DNA from: Micromonospora echinospora
GTDB lineage: Bacteria; Actinomycetota; Actinomycetes; Mycobacteriales; Micromonosporaceae
Direction of reading: 5' to 3'
Length of the DNA stretch: 64,000 nt
NCBI RefSeq assembly: GCF_900091495.1
Contig: NZ_LT607413.1
Span: 1,178,001-1,242,000, forward strand
Below are positions 1 through 9,019 of the stretch, one piece after another; within the stretch, counting starts at the first letter, position 1; each line of letters opens with the position of its first letter. The position numbers were made by a program, and so were the translations under genes. The notes beneath the pieces were generated by a model that was not told where the DNA came from, ran no database searches, and was given only the letters and a program-made list of their open reading frames with translations.

Positions 1-1569
1 GCGTTGCTCGGTGACTTCAGCCTGCTCACCGACCGGCTCAACGCCCCCGACGGGGTCAACCTGATGGCCAACACGACGGTCATCGCGCTCGGAGTGATCT
101 TCGCCCCGGTCACCCTGGTCTTCGGCGCGCCGACCACGTTCGCCCTGCTCGCCGCGCTGAACCTGGCCGGCACCGCGATCGCCTGGTACGCGTTCTACGT
201 CCGGGTGCTCGGCGCCGGCCGGCTGGCCGCCGCGCTCGGCGCCGGCCTCTGCGGCTTCGGGCCGGGCATCGTGTCGCAGACCAACAGCCACCTGCACATG
301 ACCGCGCAGTGGCTGGTTCCGGTGATCATCTGGCTGGTGGTCCGCATGCTACGGGCCGCCGACCGTGCTCCCCGGGCCGGTGGCGGAGCGGACCGGCGGC
401 TGGTGACCTCGGCCGTGGGGCTGGCGGTCGTGGTGACCGTCCAGGTCTTCGTCGGTGAGGAGGTGCTGTTCCTCGCCGCGCTGACCCTGGCGGTGATGAC
501 CGTCGCCCACGCCGTCGCCGACCGGCGACTCGCCCGGCGGGCGTTCCCGGCTTTCGCGGCGGGAATGCTGCTCGCCACCGGGCTCGCCCTGGTCGTGCTC
601 GCCTACCCGCTCTGGTTCCAGTTCGCCGGGCCGCAGGGCGTGGCCGACGGGATGTTCAGCCCGTACTACTTCTCCGCCGACCTGACGAGCTGGTGGACGT
701 TCTCGCCGCTGTCGCTGGCCGGCGACGACACGGCGGCCCGGCTGACCACCGGACCCGCCGAGTACAACACCTTCCTCGGCTGGCCGCTGCTGCTCGTCGG
801 CGCGGCCGGCGCGATCTGGCTGCGTCGCCAGCCGCTGGTGGTCGCCTGCGTGGCCGGCGCACTGGTGATGGGCGCCCTGTCCCTCGGCCCGGACGTGGTG
901 GTCGACGGTACGCGGACCGGCGTCCCGGGGCCGTTCCGGTTCCTGCTCGACGTGCCGGTGGTGGACGGCGCGCTGCCGATGCGCTTCGCGCTGGCGGTGC
1001 CCCCGCTGCTGGCCACGGTGCTCGTGCTCGCCGTCGACCGGGCGCGGCGCGGCGGGGGTCGGGGGCGGGTGGTCGTCCCGGCCGCCGTCGTGGCGGCACT
1101 GCTGCCGGCGGCGCCCACCCCGCTGGCCACCGAGGACCGGCCGCCGGTGCCGGAGTTCATTACCGCCGGGCACTGGCGCGACTGCGTACGCCCCGGCGGG
1201 GTGCTGGTGCCGGTGCCCGCACCCACCCCGAGGGAGCCCTGGCCGATGCGCTGGGCGGTGGCGGCGGACGCGGCGTTCGCCCTGCCCGAGGGCTTCTTCA
1301 TCGGCTCGTACGGCCGGGACGGCACGGCGGCGATGGGCACCTACAAGCAGCCCACGTCGGCGCTGCTGGCCGAGGTGGCCCGGCACGGTGAGCAGCCCGT
1401 GGTCAGCGAGGGGCAGCGCCGGCAGGCGGCCCGGGACGCCGACTTCTGGAACGCGTCCTGCGTGGTGCTCGCCGCCAACGAGCGGCACGCCGAGAGCCTG
1501 CGCGGCACGCTGGAACAGCTCTACGGACCGGCGACCCGGGTCGCCGACGCCTGGATCTGGCGTCCCTGA
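1..1569 (+). CDS. Polytopic membrane protein, GT-C glycosyltransferase-like (5' end missing)
   Basis: The frame is open at the left edge, so the N-terminus is cut off and the TTG at position 4 is not a credible start. What remains (about 520 residues) has many hydrophobic segments and a C-terminal soluble stretch after the last one, roughly from residue 365. The segment D-G-V-N-L-M-A-N-T near the start resembles the first extracytoplasmic loop of bacterial GT-C-type membrane transferases, but I see no decisive catalytic motif. A role in sugar transfer to a lipid or polysaccharide is inference. It converges on ndh, with a palindromic repeat in the 98-bp gap. Confidence 0.6.
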   Translation, partial: ALLGDFSLLTDRLNAPDGVNLMANTTVIALGVIFAPVTLVFGAPTTFALLAALNLAGTAIAWYAFYVRVLGAGRLAAALGAGLCGFGPGIVSQTNSHLHMTAQWLVPVIIWLVVRMLRAADRAPRAGGGADRRLVTSAVGLAVVVTVQVFVGEEVLFLAALTLAVMTVAHAVADRRLARRAFPAFAAGMLLATGLALVVLAYPLWFQFAGPQGVADGMFSPYYFSADLTSWWTFSPLSLAGDDTAARLTTGPAEYNTFLGWPLLLVGAAGAIWLRRQPLVVACVAGALVMGALSLGPDVVVDGTRTGVPGPFRFLLDVPVVDGALPMRFALAVPPLLATVLVLAVDRARRGGGRGRVVVPAAVVAALLPAAPTPLATEDRPPVPEFITAGHWRDCVRPGGVLVPVPAPTPREPWPMRWAVAADAAFALPEGFFIGSYGRDGTAAMGTYKQPTSALLAEVARHGEQPVVSEGQRRQAARDADFWNASCVVLAANERHAESLRGTLEQLYGPATRVADAWIWRP

Positions 1570-1606
1570 GCGCTCACCGGTTGGTTGGGCGATTGGCCGG
1601 TCGCCT

Positions 1607-1667
1607 GGTTGGTAGCAGGGGCCCCCTGCAGGGCAGAAAGCGGTAACAGGGGACCCCTCCTACCACC
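1607..1667 (-). repeat. 60-bp nested palindrome, copy 1 (probable bidirectional terminator)
   Basis: Copy 1 of a five-member family (others at 23318, 27693, 42713 and 55485). Each half is itself a small palindrome (for example GGTAACAGGGGACCCCTCC), and the halves pair with each other across a short CGCTTTCTG-like centre. It fills the gap between two convergent genes and abuts the ndh stop codon, so termination for both is likely. There is no T-tract. Confidence 0.75.
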
Positions 1668-2999
1668 TCAGGCGCGGGGGGCGCCCACCGGCTGGGACGC
1701 CTCGACGAACTCCTCACGCGGGTCGTGCAGCTGACCGAGCGCGACGACCTCCCGGCGGAGGAAGAACGCCAGCGACCAGTCGACCACCACGCGGACCTTG
1801 CGGTTGAACGAGGGGATCCGGCTCATGTGGTACGTCCGGTGCATGAACCAGGCCGGCCAGCCGGTCATCTTGATGCCGTACACCTGGGCGACGCCCTTGT
1901 GCAGGCCGAGGCTGGCCACGCTGCCCGCGTGCTTGTGCCGGTAGTTGACCGGTTCCCGGCCCCGGATCACCGCCGCGATGTTGTCCGCCATCCGGGCGGC
2001 CTGCCGCACCGCGTGCTGCGCGCTCGGCGAGCAGTACGTCCCGGGCGGGCCGGTCAGGTCGGGCACCGCCGAGCAGTCACCGGCCGACCAGGCGCCGTCG
2101 ACGATCCGGTCCCCGTCGACCACCTGGAGGGTGGGCAGGCAGGTGACCCGACGCCGCTCGTCGCGGGGGAAGTCGGTGGCGTCCAGCAGCGGCGACGGCT
2201 TCACGCCGGCCGTCCAGACGATGGTGTCGGAGGGGAAGCTGTCGCCGTCGGAGAGCGTGACCACCCCGTCGACGCAGGACTCCAGGCGGGTGTCCAGCCG
2301 GATGTCCATGTTCCGCTTGAGCAGCTGCTGCACCGTGTACGCGCCCATGTCCCGGTCGACCTCGGGCAGCACCCGCTGGGTCGCCTCGACCAGCACCCAG
2401 CGCATGTCCTCCGGGGTCAGCTCCGGGTAGTACTTCAGCGCGTCCCGGGCCATGTCCTCCATCTCGGCGAGCGCCTCGATGCCGGCGTACCCGCCGCCGA
2501 CGAAGACGAAGGTCAGCGCGCGACGGCGCACGTCCGGGTCGGTGGTGGCCGCCGCCACGTCCAACCGGTCGAGCACGTGGTTACGCAGGTAGATGGCCTC
2601 GCCGATGGTCTTGAAGCCGATCCCGTGCTCGTGCAGGCCGGGAATCGGCAGGGTGCGGGAGACCGAGCCGGGCGCGATGATCACGTGGTCGTACCGGATC
2701 TCCCGGACCGGACCGGTGATCGGCTGGACCGTGGCGGTCTTCCGGGAGTGCTCGATCCGCGTCACCGCGCCCGCGACGATGGTGCACCTACGCAACTCCC
2801 GCCGCAGCGGCACCACACTGTGCCGGGGAGAGATGTTGCCGGCCGCCGCTTCCGGAAGGAAGGGCTGGTACGTCATGTGCGGCTGCGGGTCGACGACGAT
2901 GACCTCGGCCTCACGGGAGCTCAGCTTCTTCGAGAGGCGCAGGGCCGCGTAGAGCCCGACGTGGCCGGCACCTACCACAAGGATCCGCTTCGGATTCAC
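1668..2999 (-). CDS. ndh: Type II NADH dehydrogenase (NADH:quinone oxidoreductase)
   Basis: A 443-residue single-subunit flavoprotein that oxidises NADH and reduces menaquinone at the inner face of the membrane without pumping protons. Two dinucleotide-binding folds are visible: G-A-G-H-V-G at residues 10-15 for FAD and V-G-G-G-Y-A-G-I-E around 167-175 for NADH. The late A-G-D-C motif of the FAD domain is also present (S-A-G-D-C-S). The C-terminal 60 residues include the amphipathic stretch these enzymes use to bind the membrane. The start is GTG, preceded by GGGAAAG. Length matches actinobacterial Ndh, but related ferredoxin or sulfide quinone reductases share the fold. Confidence 0.85.
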   Translation of the reverse strand: MNPKRILVVGAGHVGLYAALRLSKKLSSREAEVIVVDPQPHMTYQPFLPEAAAGNISPRHSVVPLRRELRRCTIVAGAVTRIEHSRKTATVQPITGPVREIRYDHVIIAPGSVSRTLPIPGLHEHGIGFKTIGEAIYLRNHVLDRLDVAAATTDPDVRRRALTFVFVGGGYAGIEALAEMEDMARDALKYYPELTPEDMRWVLVEATQRVLPEVDRDMGAYTVQQLLKRNMDIRLDTRLESCVDGVVTLSDGDSFPSDTIVWTAGVKPSPLLDATDFPRDERRRVTCLPTLQVVDGDRIVDGAWSAGDCSAVPDLTGPPGTYCSPSAQHAVRQAARMADNIAAVIRGREPVNYRHKHAGSVASLGLHKGVAQVYGIKMTGWPAWFMHRTYHMSRIPSFNRKVRVVVDWSLAFFLRREVVALGQLHDPREEFVEASQPVGAPRA

Positions 3000-3102
3000 G
3001 TCTTCTATCTTTCCCCTACCGGCCCGGGTAATCCCGTTCGCGCCCCTTCTCTGTGACGCAGCACCCCCCTGTGACCTGCATGACCTTCGTTACGGGCGGG
3101 TT

Positions 3103-3672
3103 TCACCGGCGACGCAGGAGCCACCCCAGCAACGCCGTCACCACGACCGCGACGGCGAGTCCGCCGATCGTCACGGGCAGCAGTCCCCGGTCCCCGCCGA
3201 CACCGGCGACGGTCAGCAGCAGCACCCCGACGACCCCGGCGGCGAGGAGCACCCCGGCCGTCCGGGCCAGCCAGCGGACCACCAGCGCGGGGTCGACCAC
3301 GGCGTCGTACGGCAGCAGCGCGGCCAGGGCGCAGAGGTTGTGCCCCAGGTAGAGCAGGACGGCCAGCAGCAACAACCGCCACAGGGCGATCCGCTCGCCC
3401 TGGTCGAACGTGCCGTGGAGCCAGCCGGCGACGGTGACCAGGGCGGCGAAGGTCGGCCAGAACCGGTGCGGCCCGAGCGCGGGCAGCACCGCGGTCACCA
3501 GCAGCGCCGGCAGGGCGTCGCCGAACCAGATGTCGACCGGGAACGCCACCGTGAAGCCGACCAGCACGGTGAGGAAGACCCCGACCCGGACCAGGAACGG
3601 CAGCAGGGTGGCCCGGCGGGCCGCCTCCCGCGCCCCACGCACCCGGCCGACGACCTGTCGAACAGCGCTCAC
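3103..3672 (-). CDS. Integral membrane protein of the MoxR/DUF58 operon
   Basis: 189 residues with about five to six hydrophobic segments and a charged tail ending in R-R-R. I chose the GTG at 3672 because an AAAGG ribosome binding site precedes it; the longer frame upstream runs into the DUF58 gene in another phase. It lies 55 bp behind the DUF58 gene on the same strand and is probably the last gene of that operon. No family motif is recognised. A membrane partner of the MoxR-DUF58 system is inference from position. Confidence 0.65.
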   Translation of the reverse strand: MSAVRQVVGRVRGAREAARRATLLPFLVRVGVFLTVLVGFTVAFPVDIWFGDALPALLVTAVLPALGPHRFWPTFAALVTVAGWLHGTFDQGERIALWRLLLLAVLLYLGHNLCALAALLPYDAVVDPALVVRWLARTAGVLLAAGVVGVLLLTVAGVGGDRGLLPVTIGGLAVAVVVTALLGWLLRRR

Positions 3673-3727
3673 CGCTGTCGCCTTTCGCTCGCGACTGCGG
3701 GACTCCGCTCCGCTACGTTCCTCACGC

Positions 3728-5107
3728 TCACCGGGCACCGGCCCTGGGGGCGGTGGCGAGCCGGGCCACGTCCCGCAGCACCTGGTCCAGGCTGCCCGCA
3801 CCGGCCCAGCGCACCACCGGTACGCCGTGCTCGCGCAACTGCTCGACCATCACGTCCCGGTCCAGTCGCCAGAGCCGGAACGCCACCTCGGCCCAGTCCC
3901 GCCGCCCGCCCCTCGGCGGGGGCAGGTCGGCGGGGAGGGTGTCCACCGCCACCACGAACCGACCGGAGCGGGCGAGCTGGGCGAGCATCTGCGCGGACCG
4001 CTCCTGCAACAGCGGGGTGAGCACCACCACGAGCGCGTCCGACGAGAGCAGCTGGGGGCCGAAGACCTGGTCGTCCGCCTCGTCCGGCCAGGACTCGGCG
4101 CGGACGTCGAGCAGCCACTCCAGCACGGTGAGGTACTGCCGGCGGCCGGTGGCCGGACGCAGCCGTCGGGCGGTCGGGCCGAACTCCAGCATCGACACCC
4201 GGTCACCCCGGTGCAGGTAGTGCTCGCCGATCGCGGCAGCGGCCCGGACCGTGGTGTCCAGCACCGAGGCGGTGCCGTCGACGCCGCCGGAGCGTCCCGC
4301 CTCGGCGAGCACGTCGAGCAGGAGCACCACCTCGGCGTCCCGGTCGGAGAGGGTCGCCGCGACGTGCAGCTGCTTGGCCCGGAGCGAGACCCGCCAGTCG
4401 ATCCGGCGGAGCCGGTCGCCGGGGGTGAAGACACGCACCCCGGCCAGTTCACCACCCTCGCCGGGGCGGCGGGAGTGGTGCGCGCCGACCAGGCCGGCGG
4501 CCCGGGGCATCGCCTCGACCGCCTCGAACGGCTCGGTCTTCGGATAAACCGTCACCCGGGCCGGTTCGGCGACGACCACCCGGGAGACCAACAGCCCGTC
4601 GGCGGCGGCGGCCCGGGCGCCGGCCGGACCGACCGGGTGCCGGCCCCACCGCAACGCGGTGCCGGCCAGCGTCAGGTCGACCGCCTCACCGGCCGGGACG
4701 AACGTGGCGAAGGGGCGGTCGGCGGCCCCCTCGCGCGGCGCGTCCGCGTCGAACCCGGACCGCTCGACACGCAGCCACGGCGACACCCGGGTCCGGACCA
4801 CCGCCAGGTCGTAGCCGACCCGGTCGGGGTTGCCCACGGTCACCGTCGCGGCGAGGTCCCCGCCCTCGACGAGGTGCCCCTCGGCTGCCCCCGGCCACAC
4901 CTGCGGCGGGGCGGCCGGCCGGCGGCGCAGCGCGTACGCGGTGCCCAGCGCGAACGGGGCGGCCAGCACCACCAGGTCGACCCGGCCGAGCACCACGCCG
5001 GCCACCAGCAGCAGGCCGGTGAGCAGCACGGCCCGGCCGAGCGCCCGGGTCGGCACCCAGGCGGACGGCTGCGGGTCCGGGGACGACCCGGCGGGCGTAC
5101 CGGTCAA
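3728..5107 (-). CDS. DUF58 domain protein (vWA-like partner of MoxR)
   Basis: About 459 residues. Two hydrophobic segments near the N-terminus are followed by a beta-rich region and then the DUF58 core, with the diagnostic F-T-P-G-D-R-L-R-R-I-D-W motif and a D-V-L-A-E-A-G-R-S-G vWA-like strand. DUF58 proteins sit beside MoxR AAA+ ATPases, which are thought to act as chaperones loading metal or assembling complexes. The TTG start at 5107 overlaps the MoxR stop (TTGA), which implies translational coupling. A GTG at 5056, just before the first membrane segment, is the alternative. Confidence 0.8.
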   Translation of the reverse strand: MTGTPAGSSPDPQPSAWVPTRALGRAVLLTGLLLVAGVVLGRVDLVVLAAPFALGTAYALRRRPAAPPQVWPGAAEGHLVEGGDLAATVTVGNPDRVGYDLAVVRTRVSPWLRVERSGFDADAPREGAADRPFATFVPAGEAVDLTLAGTALRWGRHPVGPAGARAAAADGLLVSRVVVAEPARVTVYPKTEPFEAVEAMPRAAGLVGAHHSRRPGEGGELAGVRVFTPGDRLRRIDWRVSLRAKQLHVAATLSDRDAEVVLLLDVLAEAGRSGGVDGTASVLDTTVRAAAAIGEHYLHRGDRVSMLEFGPTARRLRPATGRRQYLTVLEWLLDVRAESWPDEADDQVFGPQLLSSDALVVVLTPLLQERSAQMLAQLARSGRFVVAVDTLPADLPPPRGGRRDWAEVAFRLWRLDRDVMVEQLREHGVPVVRWAGAGSLDQVLRDVARLATAPRAGAR

Positions 5108-6111
5108 CGTCCGCCCCGACCGGCGGCGTAGCTGGGCAGCGCGCCGCTCGCCGGCACCGGGGTGGCATCGAGGACCTCGCCCACCACGAACGACGGGTCG
5201 ACCCGGCGCAGCCACATCTCCGGGCGCAGCGTGATCCGGTGCGCGAGGGCCGGCACGGCGACGTCCTTGACGTCCTCCGGCACCACGTAGTCCCGGCCGC
5301 CGAACGCGGCCCGGGCCCGGGCCAGCAGCAGCAGCGCCAGCGACCCGCGCGGCGACGCGCCGACCAGCACGGACGGGTGGTCCCGGGTGGCCGCGGCCAG
5401 CTCGACGATGTACCGGCCGACGGAGTCCTCGACCGCCACGTCCTCCAGCGCGGACTGCATGGCGCGCAGGGTGGTCGCGTCGACCACCGGCTTGATCTCC
5501 GCCTCCTCGCGGCGACGGGCCATCCGGCGGCGCAGCACCTCCCACTCCTCCTCGCGCTCCGGGTAACCGAAGGAGACCCGGAGCAGGAACCGGTCGAGCT
5601 GCGCCTCGGGCAGCGGGTACGTGCCCTCGTACTCGATCGGGTTGGCGGTGGCGAGCACGTGGAACGGCTCGTCCAGCCGGTAGGTGACGCCCTCCACCGA
5701 GACCTGCTTCTCCTGCATCGCCTCCAGCAGGGCGGACTGGGTCTTCGGCGGGGTCCGGTTGATCTCGTCGGCGAGCAGCAGGTTGGTGAAGAGCGGACCG
5801 GCCCGGAAGGTGAAGTCACCGCTGCGCTGGTCGTAGAGGAACGAGCCGGTGACGTCGGCCGGCAGCAGGTCGGGGGTGAACTGCAACCGGCGGAAGTCCA
5901 GGCCGAGAGCCTGCGCGAAGGAGCGCGCGGTGAGCGTCTTGCCGAGTCCCGGCAGGTCCTCCAGCAGCACGTGCCCGCCGGCCAGGATCCCGGCGAGGAC
6001 CAGTTCCAACGCCTCCCGCTTGCCGACCACGACCGACCCGACCGCGTCGAGCACCTCGCGGGCCAGCCGGCCGGCCTCGGCGGGCGTGACGTTCCGGTCC
6101 ACGTCGTTCAT
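5104..6111 (-). CDS. MoxR-family AAA+ ATPase
   Basis: 335 residues. Walker A is L-P-G-L-G-K-T at residues 53-59 and Walker B is L-L-L-A-D-E-I-N-R at 111-119. The sensor segment A-T-A-N-P-I-E-Y-E-G-T-Y-P-L-P-E-A is typical of the MoxR branch, followed by the small helical lid domain. The family hydrolyses ATP to remodel client proteins, usually vWA-domain partners encoded next door; here that partner is the DUF58 gene. The ATG shares one base with the upstream TGA (TGATG) and the 3' end overlaps the DUF58 start, so the genes are tightly coupled. The client is unknown. Confidence 0.9.
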   Translation of the reverse strand: MNDVDRNVTPAEAGRLAREVLDAVGSVVVGKREALELVLAGILAGGHVLLEDLPGLGKTLTARSFAQALGLDFRRLQFTPDLLPADVTGSFLYDQRSGDFTFRAGPLFTNLLLADEINRTPPKTQSALLEAMQEKQVSVEGVTYRLDEPFHVLATANPIEYEGTYPLPEAQLDRFLLRVSFGYPEREEEWEVLRRRMARRREEAEIKPVVDATTLRAMQSALEDVAVEDSVGRYIVELAAATRDHPSVLVGASPRGSLALLLLARARAAFGGRDYVVPEDVKDVAVPALAHRITLRPEMWLRRVDPSFVVGEVLDATPVPASGALPSYAAGRGGR

Positions 6112-6701
6112 CAGATCTTCTCCAGTTCGGCGACGATCGCCGCGAGGTCGCGCGGCGACGGGGGGCGGCGGCCGGGAACGGCGAGGAAGGTCCAGAGCCG
6201 CTCGCCCAGCAGGGCACGGGCACGGGCCGGATCGGACTCGCGGGTCACCCCGTGCCGTTGGCGCAGTCGTTCGTCGGCCAGTTCGGTGATCCGGGGCAGG
6301 ACGACCCGGGCGAAACGTTCCGGCTCGCTGGTCGCCCAGGCCAGGGGCAGGGCCCAGCCGTCCACGGCGGTCCGCAGCGCGTCCCCGGCGGGGGGCGGTT
6401 CGTCCGGGCCGGTCACCCGCGTGCTCCGGCGCGACGGCGGCGGTGGGGCCAGCCGGCCGGTGACCGTCCGGACGCCGAGGAGGGCGAGCACCCCGGCCAC
6501 CAGCACCGGCAACGAGACGGTGAAGCCGACCGCCCGGAGCACGGCGACCAGCACCGCCGTGGCCGCACCGGTCACCAGGACGGTACGCAGCAGCCAGCGC
6601 AGCCAGCCGCCCCGGCGTCGTTCCGGCTGGCCGGCCGGTTCCTCCTCGAACCGGAGCAGGTCGTCGATGCTCGCGCCGCCGCGCGGTGCCGACTCGCTCA
6701 C
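6111..6701 (-). CDS. Small membrane protein between DUF4129 and MoxR genes
   Basis: 196 residues. A charged N-terminus is followed by two hydrophobic segments (about 36-60 and 64-80), a proline-rich linker and a helical, arginine-rich C-terminal domain. No catalytic motif is seen. It overlaps the DUF4129 gene by ATGA and touches the MoxR start, so it belongs to that operon. Position is its only functional clue. Confidence 0.75.
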   Translation of the reverse strand: MSESAPRGGASIDDLLRFEEEPAGQPERRRGGWLRWLLRTVLVTGAATAVLVAVLRAVGFTVSLPVLVAGVLALLGVRTVTGRLAPPPPSRRSTRVTGPDEPPPAGDALRTAVDGWALPLAWATSEPERFARVVLPRITELADERLRQRHGVTRESDPARARALLGERLWTFLAVPGRRPPSPRDLAAIVAELEKI

Positions 6702-7435
6702 GTCGGCACCTCGTCGGCGAAGACGGTCAGCTCGGCCCGGATCCGACGCAGCGCCGCGCGGGCCTGGTCACGCATCCGCTCGTCGACGGTGCTGGTGGCG
6801 TACCGGGCGGCCCGGTAGACGTGGGCGAACTCGGCCAGCACGTCGGCGCTGACGATCGCCGGGACACCACTGTCGGTGTCTCCCCGCAACAGTCGGGAGA
6901 CCAGGTCGGTCGGGGTGTCACCGGCCCGGCGGGACACGCCGGCGGTGGCGGCGGCCTCCTCCAGCCGCACCCAGCAGGCGATCACCACCGTACGCGGGTC
7001 GCTCGACCGGTCGTCCAGCTCGATCAGGCCGGCGTCGAGCGCGGCGACCACGTCCCGGGCGGTCCCCTCGGCCGACGGGCGGGGCCGGGTGGCGGGCAGC
7101 CCGCGCCGCCTGGTCCGGCGCAGCGCACCGCGTAGCACCGTCCAGAGCCCGTAGCCGAGGGCCAGCAGTGCGGTCAGTCCCAGCAGTACGACCGCGGCGG
7201 TGGTGACCCAGCCGGGGATGCGCGCGGCGGTCTCCCGGGCCGCTTCCCGGGGCTCGACCGGGAACGACGGGGAGGGCTGGGTCTCCGGGTACTCCGGGAT
7301 GAACGGGACGTTCTCCGCAGCGGGTGGGATACGGGTCGCACCAAGCGCGGAGTGCGTCGCCGCGACCGCGGCGACGGCGAGCAGGGCGGCTACGGCCAGG
7401 ACCGGCCACCACCTGCGCAGCACGCTGAAATCCAT
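6698..7435 (-). CDS. DUF4129 domain membrane protein
   Basis: 245 residues. An N-terminal hydrophobic segment (about 10-28), an extracytoplasmic proline-rich stretch and a second membrane span (about 76-98) precede a cytoplasmic C-terminal helical domain. That domain has the D-T-P-T-D-L-V and V-Y-R-A-A-R-Y segments typical of DUF4129, a domain often encoded with MoxR/DUF58. The ATG at 7435 was chosen; a GTG two codons upstream (7441) is equally possible. Only about 15-20 bp separate it from udgB, so a single transcript from 8875 to 3103 is plausible. Confidence 0.75.
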   Translation of the reverse strand: MDFSVLRRWWPVLAVAALLAVAAVAATHSALGATRIPPAAENVPFIPEYPETQPSPSFPVEPREAARETAARIPGWVTTAAVVLLGLTALLALGYGLWTVLRGALRRTRRRGLPATRPRPSAEGTARDVVAALDAGLIELDDRSSDPRTVVIACWVRLEEAAATAGVSRRAGDTPTDLVSRLLRGDTDSGVPAIVSADVLAEFAHVYRAARYATSTVDERMRDQARAALRRIRAELTVFADEVPT

Positions 7436-7455
7436 CGTCACCGCCCCGCGCAGTG

Positions 7456-8196
7456 TCAGTCCACCCCGGCCACCTGCTTCGCCCGGGTGAACACCTCGTC
7501 CAGCATCTGTGGTGTGAGCCGTCCGGTGAAGGTGTTCTGCTGGCTGACGTGGTAGCAGCCCAGCAGCTCCGGTACGGCTGTGCCGGACCAGTGTGCCCCA
7601 TGGCCGAACACCGGTCGCGGGCTGGGCGGCCGGACGCCGTACACCGCGCGTAGCGCCGGCCACCACGCGGCCCACGCGAACGCGCCCAGCGCGACCACGA
7701 CGCGCAGGGTGGGGCGGATCAGTTCGAGCTCGCGGTGCAGCCACGGCGCGCAGGTGTCCCGCTCGCCGGGGGTGGGTTTGTTGTCCGGGGGCGCGCAGCG
7801 CACCGCGGAGAAGATCCGGGTCGCCCGCAGGGTCAGCCCGTCGTCCCGGGCGACGCTGGTCGGCTGGTTGGCCAGGCCGGCCCGGTGCAACGCGGCGAAG
7901 AGGACGTCCCCGGAGCGGTCCCCGGTGAAGATCCGTCCGGTGCGGTTGCCGCCGTGCGCGGCGGGGGCGAGGCCGAGGATGGCGATGCGGGCGTCGGGGG
8001 CCCCGAGGCCGGGCACCGGGCGACCCCAGTACTCCTGGTCCCGGAAGGCCGCCCGTTTCGTCCGGGCCACCTCCTCGCGCCAGGCGACCAGGCGCGGGCA
8101 GGCGAAGCACCCGCTGATCGCGCCGTCGAGGTCGGGCAGGTCGGCCGCCCGCCGGGCACGGGCGGCCACCTCGTCGGCGGTACGGGGCTCAGCCAA
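7456..8196 (-). CDS. udgB: Type 5 uracil-DNA glycosylase UdgB
   Basis: About 246 residues. It removes uracil and other deaminated bases from DNA in base excision repair. Motif A is [10 protein letters not shown] (75-84), with a non-acidic residue where other families have Asp or Glu, which is the family 5 signature. The downstream H-V-S-Q-Q-N segment (216-221) stands in for the usual H-P-S loop. Four cysteines (30, 33, 134, 149) match the 4Fe-4S ligand pattern. The TTG start at 8196 overlaps the stop of the preceding hydrolase gene by 8 bp; GTG at 8169 would shorten the protein but keep every motif. Confidence 0.85.
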   Translation of the reverse strand: MAEPRTADEVAARARRAADLPDLDGAISGCFACPRLVAWREEVARTKRAAFRDQEYWGRPVPGLGAPDARIAILGLAPAAHGGNRTGRIFTGDRSGDVLFAALHRAGLANQPTSVARDDGLTLRATRIFSAVRCAPPDNKPTPGERDTCAPWLHRELELIRPTLRVVVALGAFAWAAWWPALRAVYGVRPPSPRPVFGHGAHWSGTAVPELLGCYHVSQQNTFTGRLTPQMLDEVFTRAKQVAGVD

Positions 8197-8875
8197 GCCG
8201 GCTCCGGAAGTGTTCGAGGGTACGGGCCCAGGCGCTGGCGGCGGCCCGCTGGTCGAAGACCTCCGGCCGGTCGTCGTTGAAGAACGAGTGCGCGGTGCCC
8301 GGGTAGTCGTACAGGACGCAGGTGCCACCGGCGGACTCGATCGCCCGCCGCGCGGTCTGCACCCCCTCGGCGGCGGACGCGCCGTCCGCCTCGGCACAGT
8401 GGACGACCGCCGCCTTGCCGGCGTAGTCGGCCCACTCCGGGCGCATCTTCTCCCAGGGCAGCATCGGGTAGAAGCCGGCGGTGGCGACGATCCGGGCGGA
8501 GCTGGTCGCCGACCGGAGCGCCAGGCTGCCACCGGCGGAGAAGCCGGCACAGCCGATCCCGCCGGTGACCTCGGGTCGGCCGGCGAGGTAATCGGCGGCG
8601 GCGGCGACGTCGGCCGCCGCGTCGTCCATCCGCAGCGCCGTCATCAGTCGCCCCGCCTCGTCCGCGTCGTCCGGCGCGGCACCGGGGTGGAGGTCCGGTG
8701 CGAACGCCACGAAGCCGGCCTCGGCGAACCGGTCGGCGACCGAGGTGATGTGCGGGACGAGACCCCACCGCTCCTGGATGACGATGACCGCCGGACTGGT
8801 CGCACCGCCGGAGGGTATCGCGAGGTACCCCTCGCTCGTCGTACCGTCGTGGCGGTAGCTCACCATCTCGCCCAT
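8189..8875 (-). CDS. Dienelactone hydrolase family protein
   Basis: 228 residues, alpha/beta hydrolase fold. The family's conserved glutamate is in I-Q-E-R-W-G (E35), the nucleophile elbow is G-F-S-A-G-G with Ser113, and Asp164 and His196 complete a triad. Classical dienelactone hydrolases have Cys at the nucleophile position; Ser here suggests a carboxylesterase-like activity, and the substrate is unknown. An AGGAGG ribosome binding site lies just upstream of the ATG. Its end overlaps udgB by 8 bp, so co-translation is likely even though no metabolic link is obvious. Confidence 0.8.
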   Translation of the reverse strand: MGEMVSYRHDGTTSEGYLAIPSGGATSPAVIVIQERWGLVPHITSVADRFAEAGFVAFAPDLHPGAAPDDADEAGRLMTALRMDDAAADVAAAADYLAGRPEVTGGIGCAGFSAGGSLALRSATSSARIVATAGFYPMLPWEKMRPEWADYAGKAAVVHCAEADGASAAEGVQTARRAIESAGGTCVLYDYPGTAHSFFNDDRPEVFDQRAAASAWARTLEHFRSRLG

Positions 8876-9019
8876 CGGGCATCCTCCTGGCGGTCAGTCA
8901 TCGTTGGCTGGTCGCGTGGTTACGTGCGGGTAGCGTGCCACGCGCCGACCGGCCGGGGAAGACGCCGGCAGAGTGGGATTCACCTCCTGTTCGACCGGGC
9001 TCCACCAGGCCCGGGGGCG

